Part shown: piece after piece, positions 7,445-15,380 of the stretch
Position numbering within the stretch: position 1 is the stretch's first letter
How the letters are laid out: every line of letters begins with the position of its first letter
Source of the DNA: Lysinibacillus sphaericus
GTDB taxonomy: Bacteria > Bacillota > Bacilli > Bacillales_A > Planococcaceae
Length of the DNA stretch: 64,000 nt
Assembly: GCF_001629735.1 (NCBI RefSeq)
Contig: NZ_CP015224.1
Span: 2,294,001 to 2,358,000, forward strand
Reading direction: 5' to 3'
Translations under genes and position numbers: made by a program
The notes under the pieces: generated by a model
Database searches by the model: none
The model's input: only the letters and a program-made list of their open reading frames with translations
Told to the model about the DNA's origin: nothing

Positions 7445-7830
7445 TTGCGATCACCTTCTTTTTTATTAAACTTTTCGATTGTTTCATCAACTATCCCTGG
7501 CATATCTACACCTAACATTTGCAGATTTTCCGCAATACTTCCACCTTCTTTATATAAGAACAGTGCAAGCGTGAAGCCTGTTAAATAAAACTCAAGTCCA
7601 AACATCATATCTAAAGCAAATACAAAGACAATTGCTACTAACTCACTTATCCAGCGAATAATACCATCACGCATTATTGCTGATTTATAATTCACTACTC
7701 CTTTCCAAGTTTTTAGCAACCCTGTTGTAAAGTCGAGCATCTTAAATAAAAAGTAAGCAGCAAACATGTAGTAAATTGGCTTTGGTACTAATACTAAAAT
7801 AGGGTGTTGAATAATTTGTGTAATGTCCAT
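7441..7830 (-). CDS. Holin, phage_holin_4/toxin-secretion family
   Basis: A 129-residue membrane protein of the class that forms pores for endolysin release. Hydrophobic segments lie around residues 10-32, 60-80 and 83-95, with a charged C-terminal tail (EKFNKKEGDRK) typical of holins. FKMLDFTTGLLKTWK and KEGGSIAENLQMLG match the conserved pattern of the holin 4 family. Stop and downstream ATG overlap at 7441-7444. The methyltransferase lies upstream but is separated by a terminator. Confidence 0.88.
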   Translation of the reverse strand: MDITQIIQHPILVLVPKPIYYMFAAYFLFKMLDFTTGLLKTWKGVVNYKSAIMRDGIIRWISELVAIVFVFALDMMFGLEFYLTGFTLALFLYKEGGSIAENLQMLGVDMPGIVDETIEKFNKKEGDRK

Positions 7831-7853
7831 ATAATTCCATCCTTTTTCGTCAA

Positions 7854-7883
7854 ATTAAAAAGCACCCTCATTTCAGGGGTGCT
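7854..7883 (-). terminator. Terminator between methyltransferase and holin
   Basis: AGCACCC (7861-7867) pairs with GGGTGCT (7877-7883); the minus strand then has five T. The stem includes the methyltransferase stop codon. Confidence 0.75.
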
Positions 7884-9139
7884 TAAAGTCGTTTCGCTAT
7901 TTCATATATCACTGGCACACTCACAGAATTGCCAGCTTGTTTATACAATTGTGAATCTGAATTTACGTCTGTAGCCTTTTTAAATGCTTCGTCTGGAAAA
8001 CCTTGTAGCCTCCAACATTCTAAAGGCGTAAGTCGTCTAATACGAAATTCATCTGTTAACACACCTTGTTGGCATCCAGTGTCCAAAGTGTTAGCAATCC
8101 CTTTTCCTACACGTCCTCTACGAGTTGTTGAGTTAGGGACGCTAAAGTTCACACTGTCACCTGGATAAGCCACATCGTAGCCTTTTGTAGTAGCCTCTTT
8201 AATAGCCACACCATGACGATTCTGTGCTGTAATTGTAAACATAGGTTCATCTGGTCCTTTGATACGTCTACCATTTTGTCTTTTTTCTATACGGTCAGGT
8301 GTAAGAACTGGTAAACAAATTTTAGGCACAGGTGGTTGAGTTAATGTAGGGCTAAGACCTTTGACATGATACACACGATTTGTTTGTTCGTGTTTACCAG
8401 GTAACTTCCCTACAGTTCGAATAACAACTTGCTTAGGGTTTTTAGCATCTGTAGCCATCAATGATCCTACAACGCCATCAGAGTCGTAAACTAACTCCCT
8501 TTGACTAAGTGTTGTATTAATGTTCTTTTGAGTGCTACCAAAGATTTTTATTTTTGATTTGCTATTAGAGCCTTCACTTTCTCGTCCGATAGGAAATACT
8601 TCTCTGGTACTTGTTCCTCTAAGATGTCCGACAATGAAAATTCGTTCTCGATTTTGTGGTGTTGGACGTTCTTTAGTTGAGAAGTCTTTAGTGTTAAGCA
8701 CTTGCCATTCAACGTCATACCCAAGCTCATCCAGCGTATCGAGGATAATTCCGAACGTTTTCCCTTTGTCGTGAGATAATAGCCCTTTAACGTTTTCAAG
8801 GAATAAATACCGTGGTTGGATTTGTTTAGCTGCCCGTGCAACTTCAAAGAACAATGTTCCTCTAGTATCTTCAAATCCTTGTCGCTTTCCAGCAACGCTG
8901 AATGCTTGGCATGGAAATCCTCCGCAGATAATATCGACTGTCCCTCTAAATTTGCTGAATTCTTCGTCTGAAACTGTTGTAATGTCATGTGCAGTCCACT
9001 CTCCTTCTGTGTTGTGTATAGCTTCATATGACTTGCGTGCAAATTTATCCCACTCGACATAACCTGCACAGGTATGTCCAGCTTGTTCCATGCCTAGCCT
9101 GAAACCGCCAATACCTGCAAAAAAATCTAAAAATTGCAT
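7883..9139 (-). CDS. DNA (cytosine-5) methyltransferase, orphan
   Basis: This 418-residue enzyme transfers methyl from S-adenosylmethionine to cytosine C5. Motif I is DFFAGIGGFRLG (5-16), motif IV GGFPCQAFS with catalytic C77, motif VI ENVKGL, motif VIII QNRERIF and motif X QAGNSV. The long segment from about 190 to 350 should carry the target-recognition domain. No restriction endonuclease gene is adjacent, so it probably protects phage DNA from host restriction. Upstream are a hairpin and a LexA-like box, suggesting control separate from the tail operon. Confidence 0.95.
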   Translation of the reverse strand: MQFLDFFAGIGGFRLGMEQAGHTCAGYVEWDKFARKSYEAIHNTEGEWTAHDITTVSDEEFSKFRGTVDIICGGFPCQAFSVAGKRQGFEDTRGTLFFEVARAAKQIQPRYLFLENVKGLLSHDKGKTFGIILDTLDELGYDVEWQVLNTKDFSTKERPTPQNRERIFIVGHLRGTSTREVFPIGRESEGSNSKSKIKIFGSTQKNINTTLSQRELVYDSDGVVGSLMATDAKNPKQVVIRTVGKLPGKHEQTNRVYHVKGLSPTLTQPPVPKICLPVLTPDRIEKRQNGRRIKGPDEPMFTITAQNRHGVAIKEATTKGYDVAYPGDSVNFSVPNSTTRRGRVGKGIANTLDTGCQQGVLTDEFRIRRLTPLECWRLQGFPDEAFKKATDVNSDSQLYKQAGNSVSVPVIYEIAKRL

Positions 9140-9151
9140 AGCTTTTTCCCC

Positions 9152-9177
9152 TCCGATATGTAATAATGAATATCGGA
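9152..9177. promoter_or_regulatory. Hairpin covering the methyltransferase RBS
   Basis: TCCGATAT (9152-9159) and ATATCGGA (9170-9177) are a perfect 8-bp inverted repeat with a 10-base loop. On the minus strand the second arm runs into TCGGAGGGG, the RBS of the gene starting at 9139. It may be a translational hairpin or an operator. Confidence 0.6.
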
Positions 9178-9180
9178 TAG

Positions 9181-9192
9181 GAACACTTGTTC
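9181..9192. promoter_or_regulatory. LexA-like box before the methyltransferase
   Basis: On the minus strand GAACAAGTGTTC fits GAAC-RNRY-GTTY. The outer flanking bases (A and C) match the C...G consensus poorly. It is 42 bases upstream of the methyltransferase start. Confidence 0.5.
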
Positions 9193-9205
9193 TTATTCTG
9201 TGATG

Positions 9206-9234
9206 AGAGGCTCCTATATGTGAGCCTCTTTTTT
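9206..9234 (+). terminator. Plus-strand hairpin terminator opposing the late operon
   Basis: AGAGGCTC (9206-9213) pairs with GAGCCTCT (9222-9229), followed by six T (9229-9234) on the plus strand. No plus-strand gene precedes it, so it would stop antisense transcription. Confidence 0.6.
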
Positions 9235-9248
9235 ACGTTATTTAATAT

Positions 9249-9270
9249 TCAAATTCCCAAGCGTTTGGGA
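9249..9270. repeat. 22-bp palindromic sequence shared with the DUF3102 gene
   Basis: The core is TCCCAAGCGTTTGGGA (9255-9270). All 22 bases from 9249 are identical to the minus strand at 34264-34291 inside the DUF3102 coding region. It lies past the last tail gene and could also act as that operon's terminator hairpin, but the following T-run on the minus strand is short. Confidence 0.65.
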
Positions 9271-9307
9271 TTTTAGGCATAAAAAATAACGCTAGCTTAT
9301 GCTGCGT

Positions 9308-9418
9308 CTACTTGGTTTCGTTTTCGAGTAATGCTTGTACAGCTTCTCGCCATAACAACGGCACTTGGTCAACTGTTCGTAAATTCATTTTAATTAAATC
9401 CCAATATAGTTTTGCCAT
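9308..9418 (-). CDS. XkdX family phage protein
   Basis: A 36-residue protein beginning MAKLYWDLIKMNLRTVDQ. Its size, the Trp-Asp start and its place after the tail-fibre genes fit the XkdX family, tiny proteins near the fibre genes of Firmicutes phages; their role is unknown. An RBS (GGAGG) lies in the end of the upstream gene and its ATG shares a base with that gene's TAA (TAATG). Too short for routine ORF listing, but the coding frame is clear. Confidence 0.8.
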   Translation of the reverse strand: MAKLYWDLIKMNLRTVDQVPLLWREAVQALLENETK

Positions 9419-9858
9419 TATAAAACCTCCTTAGTTGTTATTAATTCCGCCAATTCTGCAATAGCTACTTGATTTTCTATTTTGTCTTGTTGCTGTGCCT
9501 CTGCTGATTCAGCTAACGCTAATTTCAATTCATTATTTTCAACTTTTAGTTCTTCTTTTTCTTGCAGTAACCGCTCAACCATTGTTGATAATGGCGTGCT
9601 GAAACTCGGATACTCAAAAAGAACTTGACGAGTTTTCACGTCCATTTGCCATGACCTAGCTGTTTGAAAATCTGACTGAAACTGTCCGAAATCTAGTTGG
9701 ATAAAGTCAATAATTTCTGGATTCCTTGCTTGCAATACTGAATACATTGCAAAGTCCTGTTCTTTGGTTGTTGGTACTGCGTTAGCGTTTGGATTTTCGG
9801 GAATAGTTAAAACTACGTTCCCGGTTAATTTTTCGTAATAAAGTTTATGACCTAACAT
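9418..9858 (-). CDS. Tail-fibre accessory protein with coiled coil
   Basis: A 146-residue protein. The first ~95 residues are globular (LYYEKLTGNVVLTIPEN...). Residues ~90-140 form a long coiled coil (ERLLQEKEELKVENNELKLA). Proteins of this build follow the fibre gene in many Bacillus phages and may help assemble or attach fibres. GGAGGGG precedes the ATG. It overlaps the XkdX-type gene by one base and follows the fibre gene by 18 bases. Confidence 0.6.
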   Translation of the reverse strand: MLGHKLYYEKLTGNVVLTIPENPNANAVPTTKEQDFAMYSVLQARNPEIIDFIQLDFGQFQSDFQTARSWQMDVKTRQVLFEYPSFSTPLSTMVERLLQEKEELKVENNELKLALAESAEAQQQDKIENQVAIAELAELITTKEVL

Positions 9859-9876
9859 AATATTACCCCTCCATTT

Positions 9877-11211
9877 TTAAATGATTACGCATGTCCAATA
9901 AATTTGACAATATATGTTTCCATCGTTCATATCTAAATAATCAGTCGGGCCGCCTCTTATGGTATATCTTGCTACATATACTTTTGCAGCAGAATCGTAA
10001 GTTGTATCTATATTCATGATTATATATCTATTAGAACCATAGGTAGTAAAGCTACCAGAAGTAGCGTTTGCTGCTCCGTTACCGTGCGCCGCCTTTCGTG
10101 AAGCCGCCGTATTTACATATTGATCCCATGTCAATCCGGCCGCCCATCCAACAGGTTTAAAACCGGCCGGGAAATTCCACGTTACCGTATAAGTCGGTTG
10201 TCTATCACGCCAATCTGTAAAGTTGTGAGTAACTATTGAAATATCGTATTCTGACGGTGCTGTCCCAACTACTCCAAATATATTTACTCCTTTTTTGATG
10301 TTAGAAGCTAATAAGTGTGGGCTCCCCTCAACATATCCAGTTCCATCATGGACACCTTTTAATATCGCTTTATTCGTGGTTCCTGGTATAATAATCTGCT
10401 TTCCTATTTCCACCTCGCTTTCACCCTGTAAGATAAAAGCCCCGTCACGGTAGCGAACAGTATAAACACCGTTAACAATACCATTACTAAACGGTGTACC
10501 ATTCGCTTTCTTGATAGGGATAGCACCTAATCCATTTATGTTTAATGACATTGCTGCAGTGCTGTTTAATTTAACAGGAAACGACACACCCAAACCGTTT
10601 TTATAGCTTGGTATAGCTTCATGTGTTGCGGTTAAAGTGTTTGCTGTACCCTCTACTTTTTCTATCCATTTAATGTTTGATGGATCTGTAATATGTTGAT
10701 TAAGCTGTTGTTGTAAATTTTCAAGTCCTGAAACAACAGTGGCAACTTTATCATCTACATATTTTTCACTTGCATAAATAACAGAAGGATCGATTTTCAA
10801 TGTGACAGCGCTTGTATTAGTCACTTCAAAGACAGTTTTAACAGTGAGCTCTTTGATACTACCTTCTGAAAAAGTAGGCTTGTATGTCTGTGGTAATTTA
10901 CCAATTGCTAACAAAACATTATTCTCATCAAAAATACCAAGTTCTCGAATTTCAAAACCTCCAACCGTTCCTGGTATGACGGCTTTAACAACAATCCAAT
11001 TAGGATTGTCCGGATCGGTTGTAACAGATGATGCATTACCAATCCACTTTTGATTGCGTAGCGCTGTAGCTTCTTTTGTTGGTGTGTAATAGGCACCATT
11101 ACTATCACCTACACCTAATTTCGCGAAATTTACTTGTTTTTGAGTAATTGTGGCATTTGCCACAGCTGCTAAGCCAGCGTTTGTAAGTATTGTGTCAAAT
11201 TTTTCGCTCAA
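9877..11211 (-). CDS. Phage tail fibre protein
   Basis: A 444-residue protein. The first ~150 residues (start SEKFDTILTNAGLAAVANA) match the tail-collar/DUF3751 N-terminal domain that anchors P2-type fibres to the baseplate. A short helix (SEKYVDDKVATVVSGLENL) follows, then beta-rich repeats. The last ~120 residues (TVTWNFPAGFKPVGWAAGLT...) look like a receptor-binding head. The start is TTG with a GGGGGA RBS. It lies directly after tail protein I, in the P2 order. It most likely determines host-surface recognition. Confidence 0.88.
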   Translation of the reverse strand: MSEKFDTILTNAGLAAVANATITQKQVNFAKLGVGDSNGAYYTPTKEATALRNQKWIGNASSVTTDPDNPNWIVVKAVIPGTVGGFEIRELGIFDENNVLLAIGKLPQTYKPTFSEGSIKELTVKTVFEVTNTSAVTLKIDPSVIYASEKYVDDKVATVVSGLENLQQQLNQHITDPSNIKWIEKVEGTANTLTATHEAIPSYKNGLGVSFPVKLNSTAAMSLNINGLGAIPIKKANGTPFSNGIVNGVYTVRYRDGAFILQGESEVEIGKQIIIPGTTNKAILKGVHDGTGYVEGSPHLLASNIKKGVNIFGVVGTAPSEYDISIVTHNFTDWRDRQPTYTVTWNFPAGFKPVGWAAGLTWDQYVNTAASRKAAHGNGAANATSGSFTTYGSNRYIIMNIDTTYDSAAKVYVARYTIRGGPTDYLDMNDGNIYCQIYWTCVII

Positions 11212-11212
11212 T

Positions 11213-11863
11213 TCAATTTCCCCCTCTCGGATATACGGTTAGATTTTCAGAGCTTACTGTATTAGCAGCTGCTATTTTAATTTTTGAGTTCGATGACAAG
11301 TCTGTAGCTATATATGGATACACCACAATTTCTTCTGCAGTAAGTGTTGCAGAACCTACATAAATATTGTTTTGCCTTGAAGTTAAATTAATATCGAGTA
11401 CTTCAAGCCATGACCGATTGTTTTTGTATGTTTTAATTAAACGCTCCAGAAGTTGGATTGTAGCATTGTCAACACCTCTATCAGATACATCTATACTTGC
11501 CTTGAAATAATAAGGATCTCCATCGTATTCGTACCACTCTTCTATTTTTCCATCCAAATTCAGTAATTCAAATACACGTAACAACGCAAATTTTGTCCCT
11601 TTCTTTCGATGCACATGTAAAGCATTTCTTACAACGTTTTTCTTTTCTTCTAGTGTAAGTCCTTCGTAAAAATCCACATGTTTCTCAAAAGCTAAAAAAT
11701 CGACTAACAGACTTGGTGCATCTTTTAATAAATATAGATTTGAAATAGCTCGGAACTCGTCATACAACTGTGTAATTTGAATTTCAAAAGCTTCTGTTAA
11801 AGCAACTGTGAAGGGATCGTTTTGTAATGAATAGGGTAACAGCTTTGTTAAATCAGTCATCAA
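11213..11863 (-). CDS. Phage tail protein I (P2 gpI family)
   Basis: A 216-residue baseplate-periphery protein. The opening LTKLLPYSLQNDPFTVALTE and the central FLAFEKHVDFYEGL segment fit the P2 gpI family, which in P2 works with gpJ to build the baseplate and connect fibres. Its 5' end overlaps the baseplate J gene by 11 bases and its stop nearly touches the fibre gene. The C-terminal 60 residues (VGSATLTAEEIVVYPYIATD) appear to be an added beta-rich extension. Confidence 0.9.
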   Translation of the reverse strand: MMTDLTKLLPYSLQNDPFTVALTEAFEIQITQLYDEFRAISNLYLLKDAPSLLVDFLAFEKHVDFYEGLTLEEKKNVVRNALHVHRKKGTKFALLRVFELLNLDGKIEEWYEYDGDPYYFKASIDVSDRGVDNATIQLLERLIKTYKNNRSWLEVLDINLTSRQNNIYVGSATLTAEEIVVYPYIATDLSSNSKIKIAAANTVSSENLTVYPRGGN

Positions 11864-12983
11864 TGAACCCCATAAACGTTAATTTTGGTTCGTTCGCAAC
11901 AGCAATTTTTGTCTTTTCAATTTCTGTATAGTTCACCCCGATTACCTCCACACGCTCTGCCAATTTTTCAGATTTTGTACTTTTCAACCTTTTCACCACT
12001 TCACTTGGATTGACATCACGACCAAGCTTGGACCGTTGCCAAACCAAATATGTTTGATACTCAGTGTCGATTTTCTGCATGAGCTCATCTGCTACCGTTG
12101 CTTTGCTGTTTGGTAGCCAATACTGTACTTCTAAATCAAAATTTTGTACGTCAGGAATAGTTGCTATGACATTGTCAGTGAGTGGTCTAATGTTCTCTGC
12201 AGAACAAATGGCCAAGATTTTATCTAGATGTTGTTGTGTAGGAATCTCACCATTTTTAAGTAAGGCCACAATGCGCGTTACACCTGGTGAAGGACTGTCT
12301 ACCTCTACATCCACAATGTCTTGACTAGATGTTAATGCATAATATTTATAAGCTAAATCAGGACCAGCTACTGAAAACTTCTCAGGAGCCAAGCGAATAC
12401 GTTCTGCATATGGATCATCTTCTTCTATTTCTGCCCCACCACTCGATACAACCGTGTTAACAACCGATTTAACATAGGGTAAAGGATCAACTAGTGTAAC
12501 TGTCTCACCAGGTAAATAATCGTTGCCGATTTCACCTACTTCTGTGCAAGTTACTGGCAGTTCAATGTAATTAGTATCAATAGGTACTACCGCAATTCTG
12601 GTAGTCTGGAAATAAACATCTGCAATTTTTACCCTTGTTCCTTGTGGTATTGGCAAAGCCACACCCCTAGCAGTCTCTAAATTGAATCCTATTACGGTAG
12701 TAGCTGCTCTTTCTTCTAGTCTTGGTGTGTCTAATTCGTCACCTTTTAAATCAAGCATATCGTCTGATGCATACGCCAACAGCATTTGCTTCAATGCATG
12801 TTCAGCTCGATTTCGTTCAAATGTTACAAAGACGGCCAACGATTCAACAAGCTTTCGCCTTGGATCAGCACGCTGAAACTCTTGTCCTGTCTTATCGTTT
12901 ATATGCTGCAACATTTCACTGACAATGGATTCAGGAGACTTCTCGAAAAACGATATATCAGGTAAATTAAATCTATTCGCCAT
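11853..12983 (-). CDS. Baseplate assembly protein J (gp47/P2 gpJ family)
   Basis: This 376-residue protein forms the outer baseplate wedge. The pattern LVESLAVFVTFERNRAEHAL near residue 47 and GVALPIPQGTRVKIADVYFQ near 110 match Baseplate_J proteins. The EIEEDDPYAERIRLAPEKFS segment near 183 is the conserved family core. It overlaps its neighbours by 11 bases on both sides, indicating one tightly coupled operon for wedge components W-J-I. Confidence 0.92.
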   Translation of the reverse strand: MANRFNLPDISFFEKSPESIVSEMLQHINDKTGQEFQRADPRRKLVESLAVFVTFERNRAEHALKQMLLAYASDDMLDLKGDELDTPRLEERAATTVIGFNLETARGVALPIPQGTRVKIADVYFQTTRIAVVPIDTNYIELPVTCTEVGEIGNDYLPGETVTLVDPLPYVKSVVNTVVSSGGAEIEEDDPYAERIRLAPEKFSVAGPDLAYKYYALTSSQDIVDVEVDSPSPGVTRIVALLKNGEIPTQQHLDKILAICSAENIRPLTDNVIATIPDVQNFDLEVQYWLPNSKATVADELMQKIDTEYQTYLVWQRSKLGRDVNPSEVVKRLKSTKSEKLAERVEVIGVNYTEIEKTKIAVANEPKLTFMGFIDD

Positions 12984-13275
12984 TCACAGACACCTGCACT
13001 TTCGCCTTGAAAATACCTTGTTCGGCATCCCCTGTAATTTCAATTGCTTCTATAACAGCTCTTGGCTCAAATTGGTTAACAGCCCCCACTACCCTTGCAC
13101 TATACATGGCTTTAAGGATTGGGAGGGGTCTATCAACAACTAATTCTATGCCAAACCCACGGTCCAAAGGGCAGTCCATTGCAACAGTAGACATAATAAA
13201 AGCGACATTCTGCAGTACCTCTTGTACGCCTGTCGCTCCGTAATCTATTTCTTTCATGGCTTCTACTTCATACAA
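12973..13275 (-). CDS. Baseplate wedge protein, gp25/gpW-like
   Basis: A 100-residue lysozyme-like wedge protein of the T4 gp25/P2 gpW group. Signature parts are EVLQNVAFIMSTVAMDCPLD and RPLPILKAMYSARVVGAVNQ, then FEPRAVIEAIEITGD, the conserved C-terminal 'EPR' motif. It starts right after the gpU-like gene and overlaps baseplate J by 11 bases. In contractile tails this protein caps the sheath-proximal inner baseplate. Confidence 0.9.
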   Translation of the reverse strand: MYEVEAMKEIDYGATGVQEVLQNVAFIMSTVAMDCPLDRGFGIELVVDRPLPILKAMYSARVVGAVNQFEPRAVIEAIEITGDAEQGIFKAKVQVSVNGE

Positions 13276-13950
13276 TTAACTCACTCCCTTGAACGTTGAA
13301 TATTTTGTACTGGCTGTTATATACTTTCCACTGCCAAGATGATACCAATCACCCTTTTTCTCATACACTGTTAATGTATTGTTCTTTGATGCAATGCCAA
13401 GGATTTTATAACTTGTACCTGGTCCATTTCGAATATTAACCGACTGAACAGTTATGGTAATGGTTCCACTCTTTTTCTTCGATGTGTTGCTACTGTTACT
13501 TGCTGTTGCCTTTTTAGCAGTATTTTGAGTCGTCTTTTTAGTTGTTTTAATGGTGATGGGGTATTCCATCATGTCCACTGTCACTTCGATACTAAGGACA
13601 TTCCCTCGGTTATCAATGTTTTTATACGTTTCGTTAATTTTGGTTATCACAAATGCGTTATTAGAAAAAGGACGATTCCCTATAATCAGTACAGCCCTTT
13701 TTCCTTTTCGTACATAGTCACGCCATTTATCCAACTCTTTAATGGGGTTTACGCCCAAATCTGCACGTAAGACCATATCAAATGTAATTGGATCAACTTC
13801 TGGTCCATCAAACTCCATGATCGGTTTTTGATGTTTAATTGCATGTTTAGTGTACCTGGCTTCTGTAGTCCGATTTAAATTATCGAATGTATGGATTTTA
13901 TCTCGCGAAACTTCAAATACCAAATCCCCAAAGGTTCCGATTATGCCCAT
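13276..13950 (-). CDS. gpU-like tail protein fused to a bacterial SH3 domain
   Basis: A 224-residue protein. Residues 1-~140 (GTFGDLVFEVSRDKIHTFDN, VDPITFDMVLRADLGVNP) match the P2 gpU family, found near the tail tip or terminator. After a Thr/Lys/Ser-rich linker (about 140-160) comes an SH3b domain: VQSVNIRNGPGTSYKILGIA, then DWYHLGSGKYI. SH3b modules bind cell-wall peptides, so this tail component may contact the wall during infection. P2 gpU is about 159 residues and lacks this tail. Confidence 0.85.
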   Translation of the reverse strand: MGIIGTFGDLVFEVSRDKIHTFDNLNRTTEARYTKHAIKHQKPIMEFDGPEVDPITFDMVLRADLGVNPIKELDKWRDYVRKGKRAVLIIGNRPFSNNAFVITKINETYKNIDNRGNVLSIEVTVDMMEYPITIKTTKKTTQNTAKKATASNSSNTSKKKSGTITITVQSVNIRNGPGTSYKILGIASKNNTLTVYEKKGDWYHLGSGKYITASTKYSTFKGVS

Positions 13951-13960
13951 AAAATCACCT

Positions 13961-14152
13961 CTATTCTAATTCCCCTAACATATAGCTTTTGCCATTAGAG
14001 AAAGAGCAGACAACAGTCGCATCTATTTCTGGTAACGTCGTACCTTTAAAAACTTGTATTTCTCCTGAAACCATATCATTACTTTCTAAGCGTTTCACAC
14101 GAATAGTTCTTGCTGCAGCATCAACATTTACAACTTGGCATTCCTCTAACAT
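13961..14152 (-). CDS. Small tail/baseplate protein (spike-like beta protein?)
   Basis: A 63-residue beta-rich protein between late-control D and gpU. ATG at 14152 is chosen because GGAGGG lies six bases upstream; the frame is open 18 bases further but without RBS. The ATG overlaps the TGA of the D-like gene (TGATG). The strands (CQVVNVDAAARTIRVKRLES) suggest an OB-like fold comparable to P2 gpV or hub-associated proteins, but the match is too short to be firm. Confidence 0.55.
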   Translation of the reverse strand: MLEECQVVNVDAAARTIRVKRLESNDMVSGEIQVFKGTTLPEIDATVVCSFSNGKSYMLGELE

Positions 14153-15168
14153 CAATATCCCTCCAGGCATCTTCGTAAATATAGGGTAGTGGAGGAATCA
14201 TTTTGAATCACCTGTGAAGCAATGTACTTTCCATTTAGTTTCCCAAACTCTACTAAATTGAATGTCATTCCTGCGTATAAAGGCACCAATGAATATACTT
14301 TTAAAGTGACAGTAGTAGCCTCTCTGTTTTTTTCTCTAAGTTTTTTCTTGGCTATTCGTAATGCTTCTGCTTGTGATGACACCTGTTGTTTCACATTTAA
14401 AACTCGACCTGTTTTAGGTGGATTTTTAGGCGTGAAAGTAGCCGAAATGGTTTTCTTTTTTAACGTATGTGTCACTTTGCAAGCCTTGTATGTGTCGTGT
14501 AATGTATTTGTAAAGCTTCGTTCGATTACTTTTATTACATCCGTTTCTTTGCTTTTACGTCTGATGTAATACTTAGCTTCTTGTTTTTCATAATCTTCTT
14601 CATTTAGGACCACAATGCTGTTATTAGCGATTTTTAAGCAAAGCCCTTCATCTTTACATAGACGATAAATAAAAGCTAAATCAGTTTCGTTGTCTTGTTC
14701 AATTCGATCTTTTGTAGGGTTTTCTGACGATTGCCATACAAGTTTCATGCCGTTCCTCTTTGCAATTTCACTAAACACACTTTTTAACTTTACTTTTTCC
14801 CAAGCTTTACTCTTATGTTCCCCACGCAAACTCGACTTCTCGGATGTTGCCAGGGCCATAATGGTTATGGTTGATTCATTCCCACTGATTGTATCCACTT
14901 CAAATTTCCCTATCTTTTGTTTGAAAGAATCACCTTCCCAGTTCAATTTCTCAATATCTGCTTGTATAAGAGATCCTTTAGACGGAAACCATGCCCCCAA
15001 CCATAAGGCTTCTGAATCCTCTAACTCAATATTCAAATCATCAATTTCCCCAGATAAGTGATCTGTATATGTCCAAGAAATTAAATGTTTACTTAACGTT
15101 TCATTTATATTTTGATGGTTGTACAGAATATTGAGCCGTGTACTTTTTGCAATCTTTGTTGTACTCAT
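14152..15168 (-). CDS. Phage late control D protein (P2 gpD, tail hub)
   Basis: A 338-residue baseplate-hub protein, gp27/VgrG-like. The early segment DHLSGEIDDLNIELEDSE and FEVDTISGNESTITIMALAT fit gpD; DNETDLAFIYRLCKDEGLCL near 157 is the classic VgrG/gpD motif. It forms the ring through which DNA leaves the tail tube. The name 'late control' is historical. It overlaps tail protein X by four bases and the next small gene by one base. Confidence 0.92.
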   Translation of the reverse strand: MSTTKIAKSTRLNILYNHQNINETLSKHLISWTYTDHLSGEIDDLNIELEDSEALWLGAWFPSKGSLIQADIEKLNWEGDSFKQKIGKFEVDTISGNESTITIMALATSEKSSLRGEHKSKAWEKVKLKSVFSEIAKRNGMKLVWQSSENPTKDRIEQDNETDLAFIYRLCKDEGLCLKIANNSIVVLNEEDYEKQEAKYYIRRKSKETDVIKVIERSFTNTLHDTYKACKVTHTLKKKTISATFTPKNPPKTGRVLNVKQQVSSQAEALRIAKKKLREKNREATTVTLKVYSLVPLYAGMTFNLVEFGKLNGKYIASQVIQNDSSTTLYLRRCLEGY

Positions 15169-15380
15169 AGTTCTTCATCCTCCCCTAACCACTCAGGGCG
15201 TTCTGTCACATCTTCAAGCAAAATATCTGGAACATTTAATATAACCCCACCACTAAAGATTAAAGTGTCTTTGCATTGAGGATTTGCGTCAAATAAAAGA
15301 GGAAGCAAGTATTCGCTTCCCCACAATTTGTATGCTATTAAGTCCCACGTTTCGCCTTGGGTAGTTCGGTAACTATTCAT
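15165..15380 (-). CDS. Tail protein X (LysM-like)
   Basis: A 71-residue protein starting MNSYRTTQGETWDLIAYKLW, a LysM-like fold as in P2 gpX. ATG at 15380 is chosen because AGGAGG lies seven bases upstream; an upstream ATG at 15422 has no RBS and lies within the tape-measure gene. It overlaps the tape-measure 3' end by eight bases and gpD by four. gpX probably acts between the tube end and the hub. Confidence 0.88.
   Translation of the reverse strand: MNSYRTTQGETWDLIAYKLWGSEYLLPLLFDANPQCKDTLIFSGGVILNVPDILLEDVTERPEWLGEDEEL

Noticed and set aside
8548-9069. 173-residue minus-strand frame inside the methyltransferase gene
   Set aside because: Lies in an alternative frame of a gene with all catalytic motifs; no start signals.
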